DNA from: Flavobacterium sp. HSC-32F16
Lineage (GTDB): Bacteria > Bacteroidota > Bacteroidia > Flavobacteriales > Flavobacteriaceae
DNA: 64,000 nucleotides
Direction: 5' to 3'
Assembly (NCBI RefSeq): GCF_024171645.1
Contig: NZ_JALKAC010000003.1
Coordinates: 310,001 to 374,000 of the forward strand
A program made the translations under genes and the position numbers. Within the stretch, counting starts at the first letter, position 1. Each line of letters starts with the position of its first letter. Shown piece after piece: positions 31,101 through 38,433 of the stretch. The notes under the pieces are model-generated. The model did no database searches, had not been told where the DNA came from, and worked only from the letters and a program-made list of their open reading frames with translations.

Positions 31101-31519
31101 AACAAAGAACTGCATTTGACGCTTACATTAACCAAGACAAATATCTTCGTACAAGAAGAGGTCAGTATGCTGAAAGAAATGCGGCTATTTTACCAATGTT
31201 ACACAGATTAGATTTATCTATCTCACAAGACATTAATATCAAAATTGCTGGTAAAAAGAATACATTCCAATTTAGAGCTGACATCCTGAACTTTACCAAT
31301 ATGATTAATAAAGATTGGGGAATTACACAAAGAGCAACTAATGCTAACGTTTTAGCTTATTCTTCAACTGCTGCTGGTAACGTTCCTGTTTATACTTTAG
31401 CAACACAAACAGATCCTGACGGAAATAGATATTTAATTAAAGATACGTTCCAGAAAAATGCTTCAACATTTGATGTTTGGCAGGCACAATTTACAATTAG
31501 ATACATTTTTGGAAAATAA
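28193..31519 (+). CDS. Oar-like TonB-dependent receptor
   Basis: The 1108-residue protein starts with a signal peptide (ending near GHAQ) and a CarboxypepD_reg domain (GTVRSNKGEALPGATVEI). It then has the plug signature of the Oar branch (SVTKYNANAGANGTFGGQDSR, LDAIEQLQVNIAPYDIRQSGF, GINAVTRSGTNEIEGSVY) and a C-terminal barrel ending FTIRYIFGK. Oar-like receptors are not SusC and have no SusD partner; substrates are mostly unknown and some relate to protein or peptide uptake. A second possible start lies three codons in. It is the only plus-strand gene in the left part, ends at a strong terminator, and is probably a unit independent of the PUL. Confidence 0.88.
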   Translation: MQRMRKIIFILIIFLSALGHAQVTSSAMSGTVRSNKGEALPGATVEIVHKPTGTKYFSTSDFDGGYAVQGLRPGGPYTVKVTYVGFKTTEITDINVGLGNNLTVNVKIDEEPNALQEVVVSTKSSGNFNKGRTGASQQFTNREITAVPVLGSRSINSVTKYNANAGANGTFGGQDSRLNNFTIDGSVFNNGFGLGSESQAGGRTGSTAISLDAIEQLQVNIAPYDIRQSGFLGSGINAVTRSGTNEIEGSVYNSFRSNKSSFIGTHPGKDVTIKPGKFDEKIWGARIGAPIIKDKLFFFGNFETIENTSPATTWTSTGSPQAGAQISEPTYQEMQTLSNYMQEKFGYVTGPWENYDAAKTSKKFLTRIDWNINDNHKLTARYVHHNSSSDELTSNSASLGIGSRRTSSLAMSFKNSGYTILDNTRSIVVELNSKFGNSWYNNFIAGYDKQIEDRGLQGGGLFPTIDIKKGSANYISVGLDPFTQGNKLSYSTLHFTNNLTKTIGKHSIVLGANFEYFKSSNLFFSGSNGVYVFNSLADFYAAADQSAANGGAPSNVAVSPPFTFQYKYSALPGGEEPMQILKSNKLDLYAQDEIKLSDRFKLSIGLRASRVWFADTALENPAVTAMTFVNGEKFNTGDMPDAQYLFEPRVGFNLDFNGDASTILRGGSGIFTGRAPSVYLSNQIGNNGVLTGFIDRSGPDVISGGYGFTPRPAQYFTPETPTLPTSFDLAFTDKKFKYPQVWKTTMAVDQKLPFGFVGTFEGIIQKNINAIDYYNANFDAPVGTFAGTDNRPRYSRSDAGTRINDNVSNGIVLTNSDKGYFYSTTFKLEYPYQNGLWGSFAYTHSEAADLISPGSIASGSWTSARSVNGNNDLDVSLSNNNTPHRLVGVLGYRIEYGKGLGGATSINLGYIGEIANPFTYAYSGDMNGDRVNGNDLLYVPNSASELRFAPLRVSSTVNNVTTTRTYTEDEQRTAFDAYINQDKYLRTRRGQYAERNAAILPMLHRLDLSISQDINIKIAGKKNTFQFRADILNFTNMINKDWGITQRATNANVLAYSSTAAGNVPVYTLATQTDPDGNRYLIKDTFQKNASTFDVWQAQFTIRYIFGK

Positions 31520-31547
31520 TTTGATTTTTAAAGCATAATCAAAATTG

Positions 31548-31588
31548 AAAAACGGCATTGACTTTTAGTTAATGCCGTTTTTATTTTT
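31548..31588 (+). terminator. Terminator of the Oar-like receptor gene
   Basis: The stem AAAAACGGCATT / AATGCCGTTTTT (31548-31559 with 31571-31582) is perfect, has an 11-nt loop and is followed by a T-rich tail. It lies about 30 bp after the stop codon. Confidence 0.9.
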
Positions 31589-31635
31589 ACCTGATGTTAT
31601 CTGAGAAGAAACACAATCAGATCTCAAAATCCTGA

Positions 31636-31674
31636 AAACAAAACCTCCAAAATCACTTCTAACTTTGAAGGTTT
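31636..31674 (-). terminator. Terminator of the beta-glucuronidase-like gene
   Basis: AAACCTCCAAA (31641-31651) and TTTGAAGGTTT (31664-31674) form an 11-bp stem with one mismatch, followed on the minus strand by a T-rich stretch (TTTTGTTTTC). It lies just past the stop at 31698. Confidence 0.6.
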
Positions 31675-31697
31675 CTCACTTTATCTATAAACTCCTT

Positions 31698-33500
31698 TTA
31701 TTTATATTCCTTTTCTTTCTGCTCATACCAATCTTTCATGACATAAAAAGCTTTCTTTTTGATTCCTTGATCAGAGATTAATCCTTTACGATTAAAGAAA
31801 TCCTGAATATTAGGCAATTGTCTTCTTGGTGATCTAAAGTCAACTAAAATCCACGGTGAAACTCCAGCTAAACCTTCAATTCTATTGAACATCTGCGTAT
31901 TTTGAGTATACAATTCTTCTTGATATTCTTCGTTCCAACGCTCTTTTTTATCTCCATGTAAACCTTGTAAAGCTTCTCCTCCAAACTCGCTGATGATAAC
32001 GGGTTTATTATACGGAATTATCCACTGCATATCTTTACAAGATTCGTTCGTACCTCTGTACCAGCCTAAATATTGGTTAAAGCTCACAATATCTACATAT
32101 TCATTCATATTGTCATGAAGCGTATTAACATTGTTAGGACTTTTAGTTACTTCCATTGCCATACTTATCAAACGGGAATTATCCTGTGTACGGGCATATT
32201 TAGCTAGTTTACTCAAGAAAATATCTCTGTCATCGCCATGCGGAGTTTCATTAGCAATAGACCAGATTACAATTCCGCATCGATTTTTATCTCTGTAAAT
32301 CATATCGTGTAACTGGCGTTCCGCATTAGCGTAGGTATCAGGATTTGTCCATGAAATGGTCCAATATACCGGAACTTCAGACCAAATCATTAATCCCATT
32401 TTTTCAGCCTCTTTTACCATATTTTCGTTATGTGGATAATGCGCCAGACGAACATAATTACAGCCTAATTCTTTTGCCCAGGTTAATAGTGTAACTGCGT
32501 CTTCCTGAGACCAGGCTCTTCCTGATCTAAAAGGTGCTTCTTCGTGAATACTTATGCCGCGTAAAAAGACTTTTTTTCCGTTTAGCAGAATTTCTTTTCC
32601 TTTGGCTTCAATAGTTCTAAAACCAATTTTATCGGTTATATTTTCATCGTGTTTGCTTATCGTTACCTCGTACAATTTTGGTTTTTCCGGAGTCCATAAA
32701 ACCGGATTTGCTTTTATTTCAAAATAGGCAAAACCTTTAGCATCGGTTGTAATGCTTTTTTTTATTTTCAATTCAGGAATGGAAACCAAAAGTGATTGAT
32801 TTGCTGTTTCACTATTCAGCTTAATCCAGCCGGAAATTTTTCCTTTTTCTTTTTTGTCCAATTGAACCAGATAATCTTCAACATACGTATTTGGAACCTC
32901 AGCTAAAGTAACATCCCTTGTGATTCCGCCGTAATTCCACCAATCCATATTTACAGTTGGCACATTGTCTTTATGACGTTTGTTGTCAACTTTTACCACA
33001 ACAAAATTATTTCCGTCTACTAATAAATTGGTTACATCAAAGTTAAAAGGTGTATAACCGCCAACGTGAGTTCCAGCCAGCTTTCCGTTTACATAGACTT
33101 TTGCATCATAATTAACTGCTCCAAAGTGTAGAATACCTTTGGTTTTAGCATCTTTTTTATAATTAAAGTCTTTCTGAAACCAAACCGTTCCTTCGTAAAA
33201 AAACAATCTTTCCTCTTTTGAATTCCAATCAGACGGAATATCCATCGTGCTAGAAGTTGCAAAATTATATTCGGTTAGATCTGTGGTATTGAATTTTTTA
33301 TTTTCGAAAAATCCGTTGTTTTTAAAAGGCATTAAACGATAATCGTAATATCCATTTTCAAGCGGATCGACGATATAACTCCATTTTCCATTTAAAGTAA
33401 TATTGTTTCGGGATGCAATATTAGATAATAACGGGATTTCCTGTGCCAATGCTTTTCCCATCAGCAAAAAAGTATAACACAGCATTACAATTTTTTTCAT
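31698..33500 (-). CDS. GH2 beta-glucuronidase-like enzyme, secreted
   Basis: The 600-residue protein has a signal peptide (ending near ALAQ) and the short three-domain GH2 layout of beta-glucuronidases: jelly roll, Ig-like domain and TIM barrel, without LacZ C-terminal domains. The acid/base Glu is in WSIANETPHGD near residue 416 and the nucleophile in IISEFGGEALQGLHG near 504. The tail PWILVDFRSPRRQLP resembles the beta-glucuronidase 'F-x-DF-x-T' region. A beta-galactosidase of similar layout cannot be excluded. Glucuronate would meet the same catabolic route as the product of MIOX. It has no copy of the 33-bp operator upstream. Confidence 0.8.
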   Translation of the reverse strand: MKKIVMLCYTFLLMGKALAQEIPLLSNIASRNNITLNGKWSYIVDPLENGYYDYRLMPFKNNGFFENKKFNTTDLTEYNFATSSTMDIPSDWNSKEERLFFYEGTVWFQKDFNYKKDAKTKGILHFGAVNYDAKVYVNGKLAGTHVGGYTPFNFDVTNLLVDGNNFVVVKVDNKRHKDNVPTVNMDWWNYGGITRDVTLAEVPNTYVEDYLVQLDKKEKGKISGWIKLNSETANQSLLVSIPELKIKKSITTDAKGFAYFEIKANPVLWTPEKPKLYEVTISKHDENITDKIGFRTIEAKGKEILLNGKKVFLRGISIHEEAPFRSGRAWSQEDAVTLLTWAKELGCNYVRLAHYPHNENMVKEAEKMGLMIWSEVPVYWTISWTNPDTYANAERQLHDMIYRDKNRCGIVIWSIANETPHGDDRDIFLSKLAKYARTQDNSRLISMAMEVTKSPNNVNTLHDNMNEYVDIVSFNQYLGWYRGTNESCKDMQWIIPYNKPVIISEFGGEALQGLHGDKKERWNEEYQEELYTQNTQMFNRIEGLAGVSPWILVDFRSPRRQLPNIQDFFNRKGLISDQGIKKKAFYVMKDWYEQKEKEYK

Positions 33501-33711
33501 AATTTTTGTTTTTAATTATATAGCTCATTCATTTAAACACATAGAAACATAGATTTTCTTTGTGTATAAAAAACATTTTACTTGTTTAAATACTCATAGT
33601 TAGATTGTATCTGCTGATCTGCTAAATCTTCAGTCTAAAATTTCTCACGCAGATTTGCCTGATTGAGCAGATTTATTTTTAACAACCAGAATTAAAAAAA
33701 ATATTCCTCTC
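33501..33711. other. Intergenic region, no gene seen
   Basis: This is AT-rich sequence with short repeats (CATAGAAACATAGA near 33541, GCAGATTTGCCTGATTGAGCAGATTT near 33650 in parts) of the kind scattered between Flavobacterium genes. No operator of the ATGGA type was found. Confidence 0.5.
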
Positions 33712-33930
33712 TTAATTTTTATTTTTTCCATCATCAAAATAACGTGTCAATTCAAACGCGTTATCATTGATTATTTTCATCTCTTTTAATAAAAGCATAT
33801 AAGGTTCAAATGCACTATTTACAATACCTTTATTTGAATCTCTGTTTGAATAATCGGTACTTAAATCTTCGGGATCGCTGTCCATATATTTAAACCAATG
33901 CCATATCATTGACCCAATTTGCTGATAAGT
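33712..33930 (-). pseudogene. 3' remnant of a probable TIM-barrel glycoside hydrolase
   Basis: A 65-codon frame from ATG 33909 ends at 33712, but the recognisable reading continues upstream without a stop (TYQQIGSM before MIWHWFKYMD) to about 34030. The sequence MIWHWFKYMDSDPED, SNKGIVNSAFEPY and NAFELTRYFD reads like the C-terminal end of agarase-like or similar TIM-barrel hydrolases, where a final barrel strand is followed by 'NKGIV...EPY..L...M...N...Y'. No 5' part is present; phage-like sequence begins instead. It is probably a truncated PUL gene and not a real 65-residue protein. The family call is from memory of such C-termini and is uncertain. Confidence 0.45.
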
Positions 33931-34130
33931 TGTTTTTATTATTTGTATTAAGCCGGTAAAGCGATTTGTGTTTTCATAATCAATAAACCAATGAAAGAAA
34001 ATCGTTTTGAAAGCTCTGCAAAATAAATCTAATGTAAAAAAAAAAAGAGGGAGTTGTTTTTTCTTTTTAAGGGGTGGATTTGTACTTTAATTTCAGAAAA
34101 TATTAGCGTTAAGCATAATTTTAAAAAAGA

Positions 34131-34170
34131 ACAGAAGCCTTTAAATATAAAATTTAAAGGCTTCTGTTTT
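34131..34170 (-). terminator. Strong bidirectional terminator after the S24 repressor
   Basis: A perfect 16-bp stem (34131-34146 with 34152-34167) with a five-base loop is flanked by an A-run on the left and a T-run on the right, so it can work in both directions. It sits about 40 bp beyond the repressor stop and insulates the phage-like region from the PUL side. Confidence 0.85.
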
Positions 34171-34206
34171 TATTTTCAAAAAAAAAAAAGTCTTATTTTC
34201 AAATAA

Positions 34207-34890
34207 TTACATCATTGTATTGATACGAATACTGGCCTTTATAAGAGCTAATGCTGAAATTTTCGAAATATGAATGTCTTTTGGCTGGTGATGTGAGTTC
34301 TGACTGACCAATTTTACAAAATCTGATCCCTGATCTGATTTCTGAACGTATTTTACTGTAATATATTCTTCCCATTCATTTAATTTGACACTTAAAAGAT
34401 ACATTTCACCAAAAAAGATATTCTCAAATTCTGTTTCCTTATATAAAATTATATCTCCGGATTTTAATAACGGATACATACTATCTCCTGTTACAGAAAT
34501 GGCACCGTCACATTTCGGCAGATTTGGAATTTTTATAGTATCCAGAACTCTTTGTGGTTTTCCACTGCTAAATAATTCTCGTAAACCCGCCACAGCTTCT
34601 AAATCATATAATGGTATTTCCTGGCTCATATGCAGTGAATCGATTGTCTTTCGGTCATTATTCATAATTACAATATTAGTATTATCTTCTTTTATCATGG
34701 ATCCGTTTCCGGTTAAAAGCCACTCGGAATTGATTTCCGGATAGTAGTGTAAAATTTTACATGCCTTATCTGTTCCCATGTTACTGCTGTTATCTAAAAA
34801 CTTATTAGAAAAGCCTAAATCATTACAGAACTTATATTTAGTAATCCCTTTATAATCAAGGTATTCTCTTATTCTTTCAGTCGACCCCAT
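34207..34890 (-). CDS. Phage-type S24/LexA-like repressor
   Basis: The 227-residue protein has an N-terminal helix-turn-helix (IREYLDYKGITKYKFCNDLGFSNKF, residues ~6-60) and a C-terminal S24 peptidase domain. The nucleophile Ser is in SVTGDSMYPLLKSGDI and the Lys in EEYITVKYVQ, so it can probably self-cleave on DNA damage. It is transcribed away from the early genes and faces a promoter with palindromic operators, the usual layout of a temperate-phage switch. Such repressors keep a prophage silent until SOS induction. Confidence 0.88.
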   Translation of the reverse strand: MGSTERIREYLDYKGITKYKFCNDLGFSNKFLDNSSNMGTDKACKILHYYPEINSEWLLTGNGSMIKEDNTNIVIMNNDRKTIDSLHMSQEIPLYDLEAVAGLRELFSSGKPQRVLDTIKIPNLPKCDGAISVTGDSMYPLLKSGDIILYKETEFENIFFGEMYLLSVKLNEWEEYITVKYVQKSDQGSDFVKLVSQNSHHQPKDIHISKISALALIKASIRINTMM

Positions 34891-34907
34891 AAAAAGATGT
34901 ATTTTTT

Positions 34908-34951
34908 TACGTTAAAAATTTGTTTTAATGTATTATTTTACATTATATTTG
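34908..34951 (+). promoter_or_regulatory. Early promoter with repressor operators
   Basis: TTTG at 34919-34922 and TATATTTG at 34944-34951 (21-nt spacer) are near-ideal -33 and -7 boxes reading right. Overlapping them are palindromes: TACGTTAAAA (from about 34908) with TTTTAATGTA (to about 34932), one mismatch, and AATGTA/TACATT (34927-34944). The S24 repressor, whose gene starts at 34890, is the natural ligand. The stretch to 35195 holds no other gene. Confidence 0.7.
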
Positions 34952-35195
34952 CAAAGTAAAGAAAAATAAATATCAAAAACAAGACAAACACATACAAATT
35001 TATGCAAGACAGAAATTATAACAGAAACAAAACACACAAACAAGTTCTTGATTTTAAAATAATTACAACACATTTAAGTCGTTAAAAATAAAAAAAACCA
35101 ACACTACACTAAATCAGAATAAAACTACGAATGACTAGTAATATTAATCATTAAAATTAAAAAAAATTATCATTACTACTTAAAATCATCTAAAA

Positions 35196-35333
35196 ATGGA
35201 AACAAATCAAATCAAGGAAAAAATTCAGGAACTGGAAAATTGGCTGATTGAAAATCCAAACAATCCCGAAAGAAACTTAATAGAATCTGACATTAAAAAA
35301 TTACGAACCTTATTAAATAAAAACCATGAGTAG
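35196..35333 (+). CDS. Small early protein, 45 residues
   Basis: An ATG at 35196 opens a 45-codon frame (METNQIKEKIQELENWLIEN...) ending in TAG at 35331-35333. The next gene begins inside it (ATGAGTAG overlap), so the two are translationally coupled. It is charged and predicted as two helices. No family is recognised; small proteins of this type occupy the early region of transposable Bacteroidota phages. Confidence 0.6.
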   Translation: METNQIKEKIQELENWLIENPNNPERNLIESDIKKLRTLLNKNHE

Positions 35334-35604
35334 AAATCAAATCGAAGCAAGAATTGCACAATTGTATCTGGCACTTCAATATTGTTCTGAAAGATCGAAA
35401 TCTTTTACGCCCGGAGAAAGAATCTGCATTAATCAGGAACGTTTTCAATGGATGCATATTCTGGAAGATGAAACCGCATCACCACGTCCGGTTTCGCAAA
35501 CAATTGAAAACAAATTAAAAGAAGTCTGGAGACTTGCGGATCACTATAATTTTAAACCTTATTATGGCGATCCTTTTAAAGAAGAAATTGTATTACATAT
35601 CTAA
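35326..35604 (+). CDS. Hypothetical early phage protein, 92 residues
   Basis: The 92-residue soluble protein begins MSRNQIEARIAQLYLALQYC and looks helical. No domain is recognised. It overlaps the preceding small gene by 8 bp and is followed 29 bp later by the DUF3164 gene, so it belongs to the early operon driven from 34944. Confidence 0.65.
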   Translation: MSRNQIEARIAQLYLALQYCSERSKSFTPGERICINQERFQWMHILEDETASPRPVSQTIENKLKEVWRLADHYNFKPYYGDPFKEEIVLHI

Positions 35605-35633
35605 AATTATCATAATCTAAAAGCCAAAATACT

Positions 35634-36350
35634 ATGAACAATGCCTTAACAAACCCAATCAAACCCTCTATGGATTTATCTCAATTTTCTGCACAGCAAT
35701 TAAAGGAAGCTTTAAACCGAATTGAAAATAAAAAAAATGAAGAAAGAGATGCTTATAAGAAACTGGTAGCCGAAACTATTCCGAAAGCACTATCAAGATT
35801 GCATGAAACTTCTGAAATGATGCGAAATGCTAAAACAGAAACTTTTCAGTTGTTTGAAACTATTCTGGATTTAAAAAATCAGGTTTATGGTTTTAAAGAA
35901 AAACAAATGTCGCATACTTTTTCTAATGATAAAGATGAAATTACGATTGGCTATCGTATTAATGAAGGCTGGGACGATACGGTAACAATTGGTATTGAAA
36001 AGGTGCAGAATTACATTTCGTCGCTTTCTACCAGTAAAGAAACGGCATCATTGGTGAAAATTGTTTTTAATTTATTAAAAAAGGATGCTAAAGGAAATTT
36101 AAAAGGTTCACGCGTTTTAGAACTTCAAAAATTAACCAAAGAATTTAATAATGAAGAATTTACCGATGGGGTTGAAATTATTGCTTCTTCTTTTAAACCA
36201 ATCCGCTCAAGCTGGTTTATTGAGGCAAGCCGAATTGATGAAAATGGAGTGAGAACCAATATTCCGTTGTCTATGTCGTCTGTAGATTTTTTACAGGGAT
36301 ATGCGTTTAATTTCTTTAACCAGCAAAATGAACAAAGTCATGCAGCCTAA
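35634..36350 (+). CDS. DUF3164 family phage protein
   Basis: The 238-residue protein has a helical N-terminus (EALNRIENKKNEERDAYKKLV) and a middle region GYRINEGWDDTVTIGIEKVQNYISSL. The end, ELQKLTKEFNNEEFTDGVEIIASSFKPIRSSWFIEAS, with 'LL.KD.KGNLK.SRVLEL', is characteristic of DUF3164. DUF3164 genes are found in Mu-like transposable phages near the replication and transposition genes; the biochemical role is unknown. Here no transposase or ATPase gene precedes it, which points to a defective or domesticated element. Confidence 0.8.
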   Translation: MNNALTNPIKPSMDLSQFSAQQLKEALNRIENKKNEERDAYKKLVAETIPKALSRLHETSEMMRNAKTETFQLFETILDLKNQVYGFKEKQMSHTFSNDKDEITIGYRINEGWDDTVTIGIEKVQNYISSLSTSKETASLVKIVFNLLKKDAKGNLKGSRVLELQKLTKEFNNEEFTDGVEIIASSFKPIRSSWFIEASRIDENGVRTNIPLSMSSVDFLQGYAFNFFNQQNEQSHAA

Positions 36351-36501
36351 TAATGATATTTACGCATCGGCTATTTTAGCCCTTCTGCTTATTGCAACCA
36401 ACTTAAAACCTATTCTCTTATTCCGTGAATGGTTTTATTTCAGAATCAAAATAATTTTTAAACAATACCTAAATGAGCGTAAAAATAAAGCCAATTACTG
36501 A
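36328..36501 (+). CDS. Small membrane protein, 57 residues
   Basis: The frame is open from an ATG at 36301, but that lies inside the DUF3164 gene. The ATG at 36328 (or 36340), just before the DUF3164 stop, is the likelier start. The product has one hydrophobic helix (ASAILALLLIATNL) and a basic tail. It overlaps the following gene by 29 bp. Function unknown. Confidence 0.5.
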   Translation: MNKVMQPNNDIYASAILALLLIATNLKPILLFREWFYFRIKIIFKQYLNERKNKANY

Positions 36502-36673
36502 TCACGAAAGTTACAAAGTTAATGAACATACCATTTTTAAAGACGGACTCGGAAACTGGAACTGTAAAAATGATTTATCCAATAAAGAACGGCAGGCTTT
36601 TAACCAATATGAAAGCATCGTAATCAAAAATCCGAGATTTAAAAAACATACAACAGCCACTTACAAAGGCTGA
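36473..36673 (+). CDS. Hypothetical phage protein, 66 residues
   Basis: The 66-residue soluble protein starts MSVKIKPITDHESYKVNEH. It overlaps the previous gene. The sequence FKDGLGNWNCKNDLSNKERQAFNQYE is compact and charged, but no family is recognised. Its tight packing suggests it is a real early gene. Confidence 0.55.
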   Translation: MSVKIKPITDHESYKVNEHTIFKDGLGNWNCKNDLSNKERQAFNQYESIVIKNPRFKKHTTATYKG

Positions 36674-36722
36674 AAAGACCCCTTACTACCTGTATTCTAA
36701 TCAACTTTAGCAGGCATAAAAA

Positions 36723-36893
36723 ATGGTTCCTGTTATCACTCCTTTTGAAGGAAAACAGGAACCGAAGATGGGCGGTTTTTACCCAAAAAAGCAGCCAAAA
36801 ACCATTCTTTCTATAAAGTTCCCAGTCTTAGAGCTGCGGAACGAGATCATGATAGGAAGAGTACTGACCTCAATTGTTAAAAATAATCTTTAA
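36723..36893 (+). CDS. Possible small protein, 56 residues
   Basis: An ATG at 36723 opens a 56-codon frame (MVPVITPFEGKQEPK...ELRNEIMIGRVLTSIVKNNL) in the otherwise empty stretch 36674-37103. A second in-frame ATG is at 36768. The C-terminal half reads like a helical protein. A perfect 10-bp inverted repeat (GGTTCCTGTT 36725-36734, AACAGGAACC 36754-36763) covers the first start codons, so this may instead be a structured RNA or a translationally controlled gene. A further 29-codon frame at 36925-37014 is not supported. Confidence 0.35.
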   Translation: MVPVITPFEGKQEPKMGGFYPKKQPKTILSIKFPVLELRNEIMIGRVLTSIVKNNL

Positions 36894-37103
36894 CAAATAG
36901 CACCTCAGAACGAGGTTCAAAAAAATGGCATTTGAAGTAGAAAAACCATTACTTAAAAAGATTAAATGGTTTGGCTGCTGTAAATCTTTATGTCATCATT
37001 TAGTATTCACATAATTGTAATCATGATTAAATCTTCATTTTAACAACTCTTCTCTTTTCAAAAATCTTTCTTCATTTTCTATCACTCATAAATACCACAT
37101 CTC

Positions 37104-37349
37104 ATGGCTATATCTTCAAACAGAAGTCTCGGAATTCAAAAAAATAAATTATTGCGCTACAAACTCGTTAAAGAATTGTATCAGAAACACAAAACGGAAG
37201 ATATTCCTACTACGGTAGTATGGCGTAAATACGTGTATCCGGTTTACCCAATTTCAAGAACTACTTTATATGAAATTCTTTGTACGCCTATTACTTCAGA
37301 ATTAAAAAAAATTGAAGAACTTATAAGTAATCAGCAAAAGTCTTCTTAA
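37104..37349 (+). CDS. Small basic protein, possible late regulator
   Basis: The 81-residue basic protein includes QKNKLLRYKLVKELYQKHKTEDIPTTVV and YPISRTTLYEILCTPI, compatible with a small winged or helix-turn-helix fold; 'ISRTTLYEIL' looks like a recognition helix. No family is firmly recognised. It is the last gene before the element at 37456 that also precedes the giant-gene operon, so it could be the activator or repressor of late transcription. This role is inferred from position. Confidence 0.5.
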   Translation: MAISSNRSLGIQKNKLLRYKLVKELYQKHKTEDIPTTVVWRKYVYPVYPISRTTLYEILCTPITSELKKIEELISNQQKSS

Positions 37350-37455
37350 TCATTATAAAAAAAAGAAAAGCGAATCTTTAAGCTGTAAAAAACATTGTTT
37401 TTATGGTGCAAAGATGAGTCATTTACCTCTGTAAAAATGAGCTTTGTTCGCTTTC

Positions 37456-37539
37456 TGTACAACTTTGTAAAGCCCTAGAATACAAATGTTAATGCACCTT
37501 GCATTCGTTTTTTTTAGGGCTTTTTTTACCCAATCTTTG
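37456..37539 (+). promoter_or_regulatory. Late-type control element, copy 1
   Basis: TGTACAACTTTGTA (37456-37469) begins a region that aligns without gaps with 50494 onward for about 60 bp, at roughly 60% identity. Both copies then have an ATnTTTG-type box (here AATCTTTG, 37532-37539) exactly 76 bp from the start of the 14-mer. It lies upstream of the lysis genes. The copy also contains a terminator hairpin. Confidence 0.5.
37469..37527 (+). terminator. Terminator or attenuator before the lysis genes
   Basis: AAAGCCCTA (37469-37477) and TAGGGCTTT (37515-37523) form a 9-bp stem followed by seven T residues. The loop holds a second small stem, AATGCA/TGCATT. It may stop early transcription and be bypassed or replaced by late initiation. 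Confidence 0.6.
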
Positions 37540-37668
37540 CAATCTCAAAAGGAAAGAACCACTGCAATCTAACTGCCGTTTTGAGGATTGCACTTTCTTT
37601 TAAAAAACAACTTCCTACTGTTGTTTTCCAAAACATTTTTAACCTAACATTCAACATTAATACATTCA

Positions 37669-37956
37669 ATGGAGCAATTTCTATACCCCACTCTAACCGC
37701 ATTTTTTGCTGCTTTTATTACCTGGTTTTTCTCAATGCGAAAATCACTCGCTGAAGACAGAGCAGCTGAACTGGACAACGCTGTAAGTGCCGTAAAATAT
37801 TACCGTGATCTTTTAGACGATCTCACTGCCCGACTTACGGCCGCCACAGATACCATCAAAAAAATGGAAATACAGCACAAAGAACTCATGTTCATCAATC
37901 AGCAATTGGTTGATGAATTACAAAAATTTAAACAGTTAAACGGAAAACAATCATGA
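37669..37956 (+). CDS. Membrane-anchored coiled-coil protein, possible holin-like
   Basis: The 95-residue protein has one N-terminal transmembrane helix (LYPTLTAFFAAFITWFF) followed by a long coiled coil (residues ~30-90). Its stop overlaps the start of the CHAP endolysin gene by 4 bp (ATGA), a typical lysis-cassette arrangement. A single-helix protein beside an endolysin can be a pinholin or a lysis regulator, but no holin family is clearly matched. Confidence 0.55.
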   Translation: MEQFLYPTLTAFFAAFITWFFSMRKSLAEDRAAELDNAVSAVKYYRDLLDDLTARLTAATDTIKKMEIQHKELMFINQQLVDELQKFKQLNGKQS

Positions 37957-38405
37957 CACTAGCCCAAAAAACTATCGAAATCGCCACGGCACAAATTGGT
38001 GTCGAAGAAATTCCCAGAAACAGCAACTCCGGCCCTGAAGTTGAAATTTATTTAAGAAGTGTAGGACTTTCAAAAGGATATGCCTGGTGCATGGCTTTTG
38101 TTTACTGGTGTACTCAAAAGGCTTCGTTGCAGATTAATACTAAAAATCCTTTAAAGAAAACTGCTGGTGTTCTGGATCAATACAACTCCAGACCACTTTT
38201 GGCAGAGAAAACTCCAAAACCGGGAGATGTCTTTATTATGGATTTAAAAAATGGTTTAGGCCATGCCGGATTTGTAGAAAAAATAGTTGGAAGCACAATT
38301 TACACTATCGAAGGAAATACCAATGATACCGGAAGCCGTGAAGGCTACAAAGTAGCCAGAAGAAAACGAGATATAAAAAACGTAAAAGGATTTTTGCGTC
38401 TGTAA
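37953..38405 (+). CDS. CHAP-domain endolysin (peptidoglycan amidase/endopeptidase)
   Basis: The 150-residue protein is one CHAP domain. The catalytic Cys is in GYAWCMAFVYWC (near residue 46), the His in GLGHAGFVEKI (near 105) and a polar partner in IEGNTNDTGS. GDVFIMD is the usual strand before the His. It has no signal peptide, so it needs a membrane hole to reach the wall. It sits between the coiled-coil membrane protein and the spanin-like lipoprotein, forming a compact lysis cassette. Confidence 0.85.
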   Translation: MTLAQKTIEIATAQIGVEEIPRNSNSGPEVEIYLRSVGLSKGYAWCMAFVYWCTQKASLQINTKNPLKKTAGVLDQYNSRPLLAEKTPKPGDVFIMDLKNGLGHAGFVEKIVGSTIYTIEGNTNDTGSREGYKVARRKRDIKNVKGFLRL

Positions 38406-38433
38406 AACTAAATCTTATAAACCAATTTTAATT

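Noticed and set aside
28193..31519. Second SusC transporter
   Set aside because: The plug motifs are of the Oar branch and no susD follows.
33541..33560. ATAGA repeats upstream of the beta-glucuronidase-like gene as an HTCS operator
   Set aside because: The two ATAGA words are only about 8 bp apart, not 21, and the flanking bases do not match the three good copies.
33712..33909. Independent 65-residue gene
   Set aside because: The likely homologous reading continues upstream of the ATG, so this is better explained as a gene remnant.
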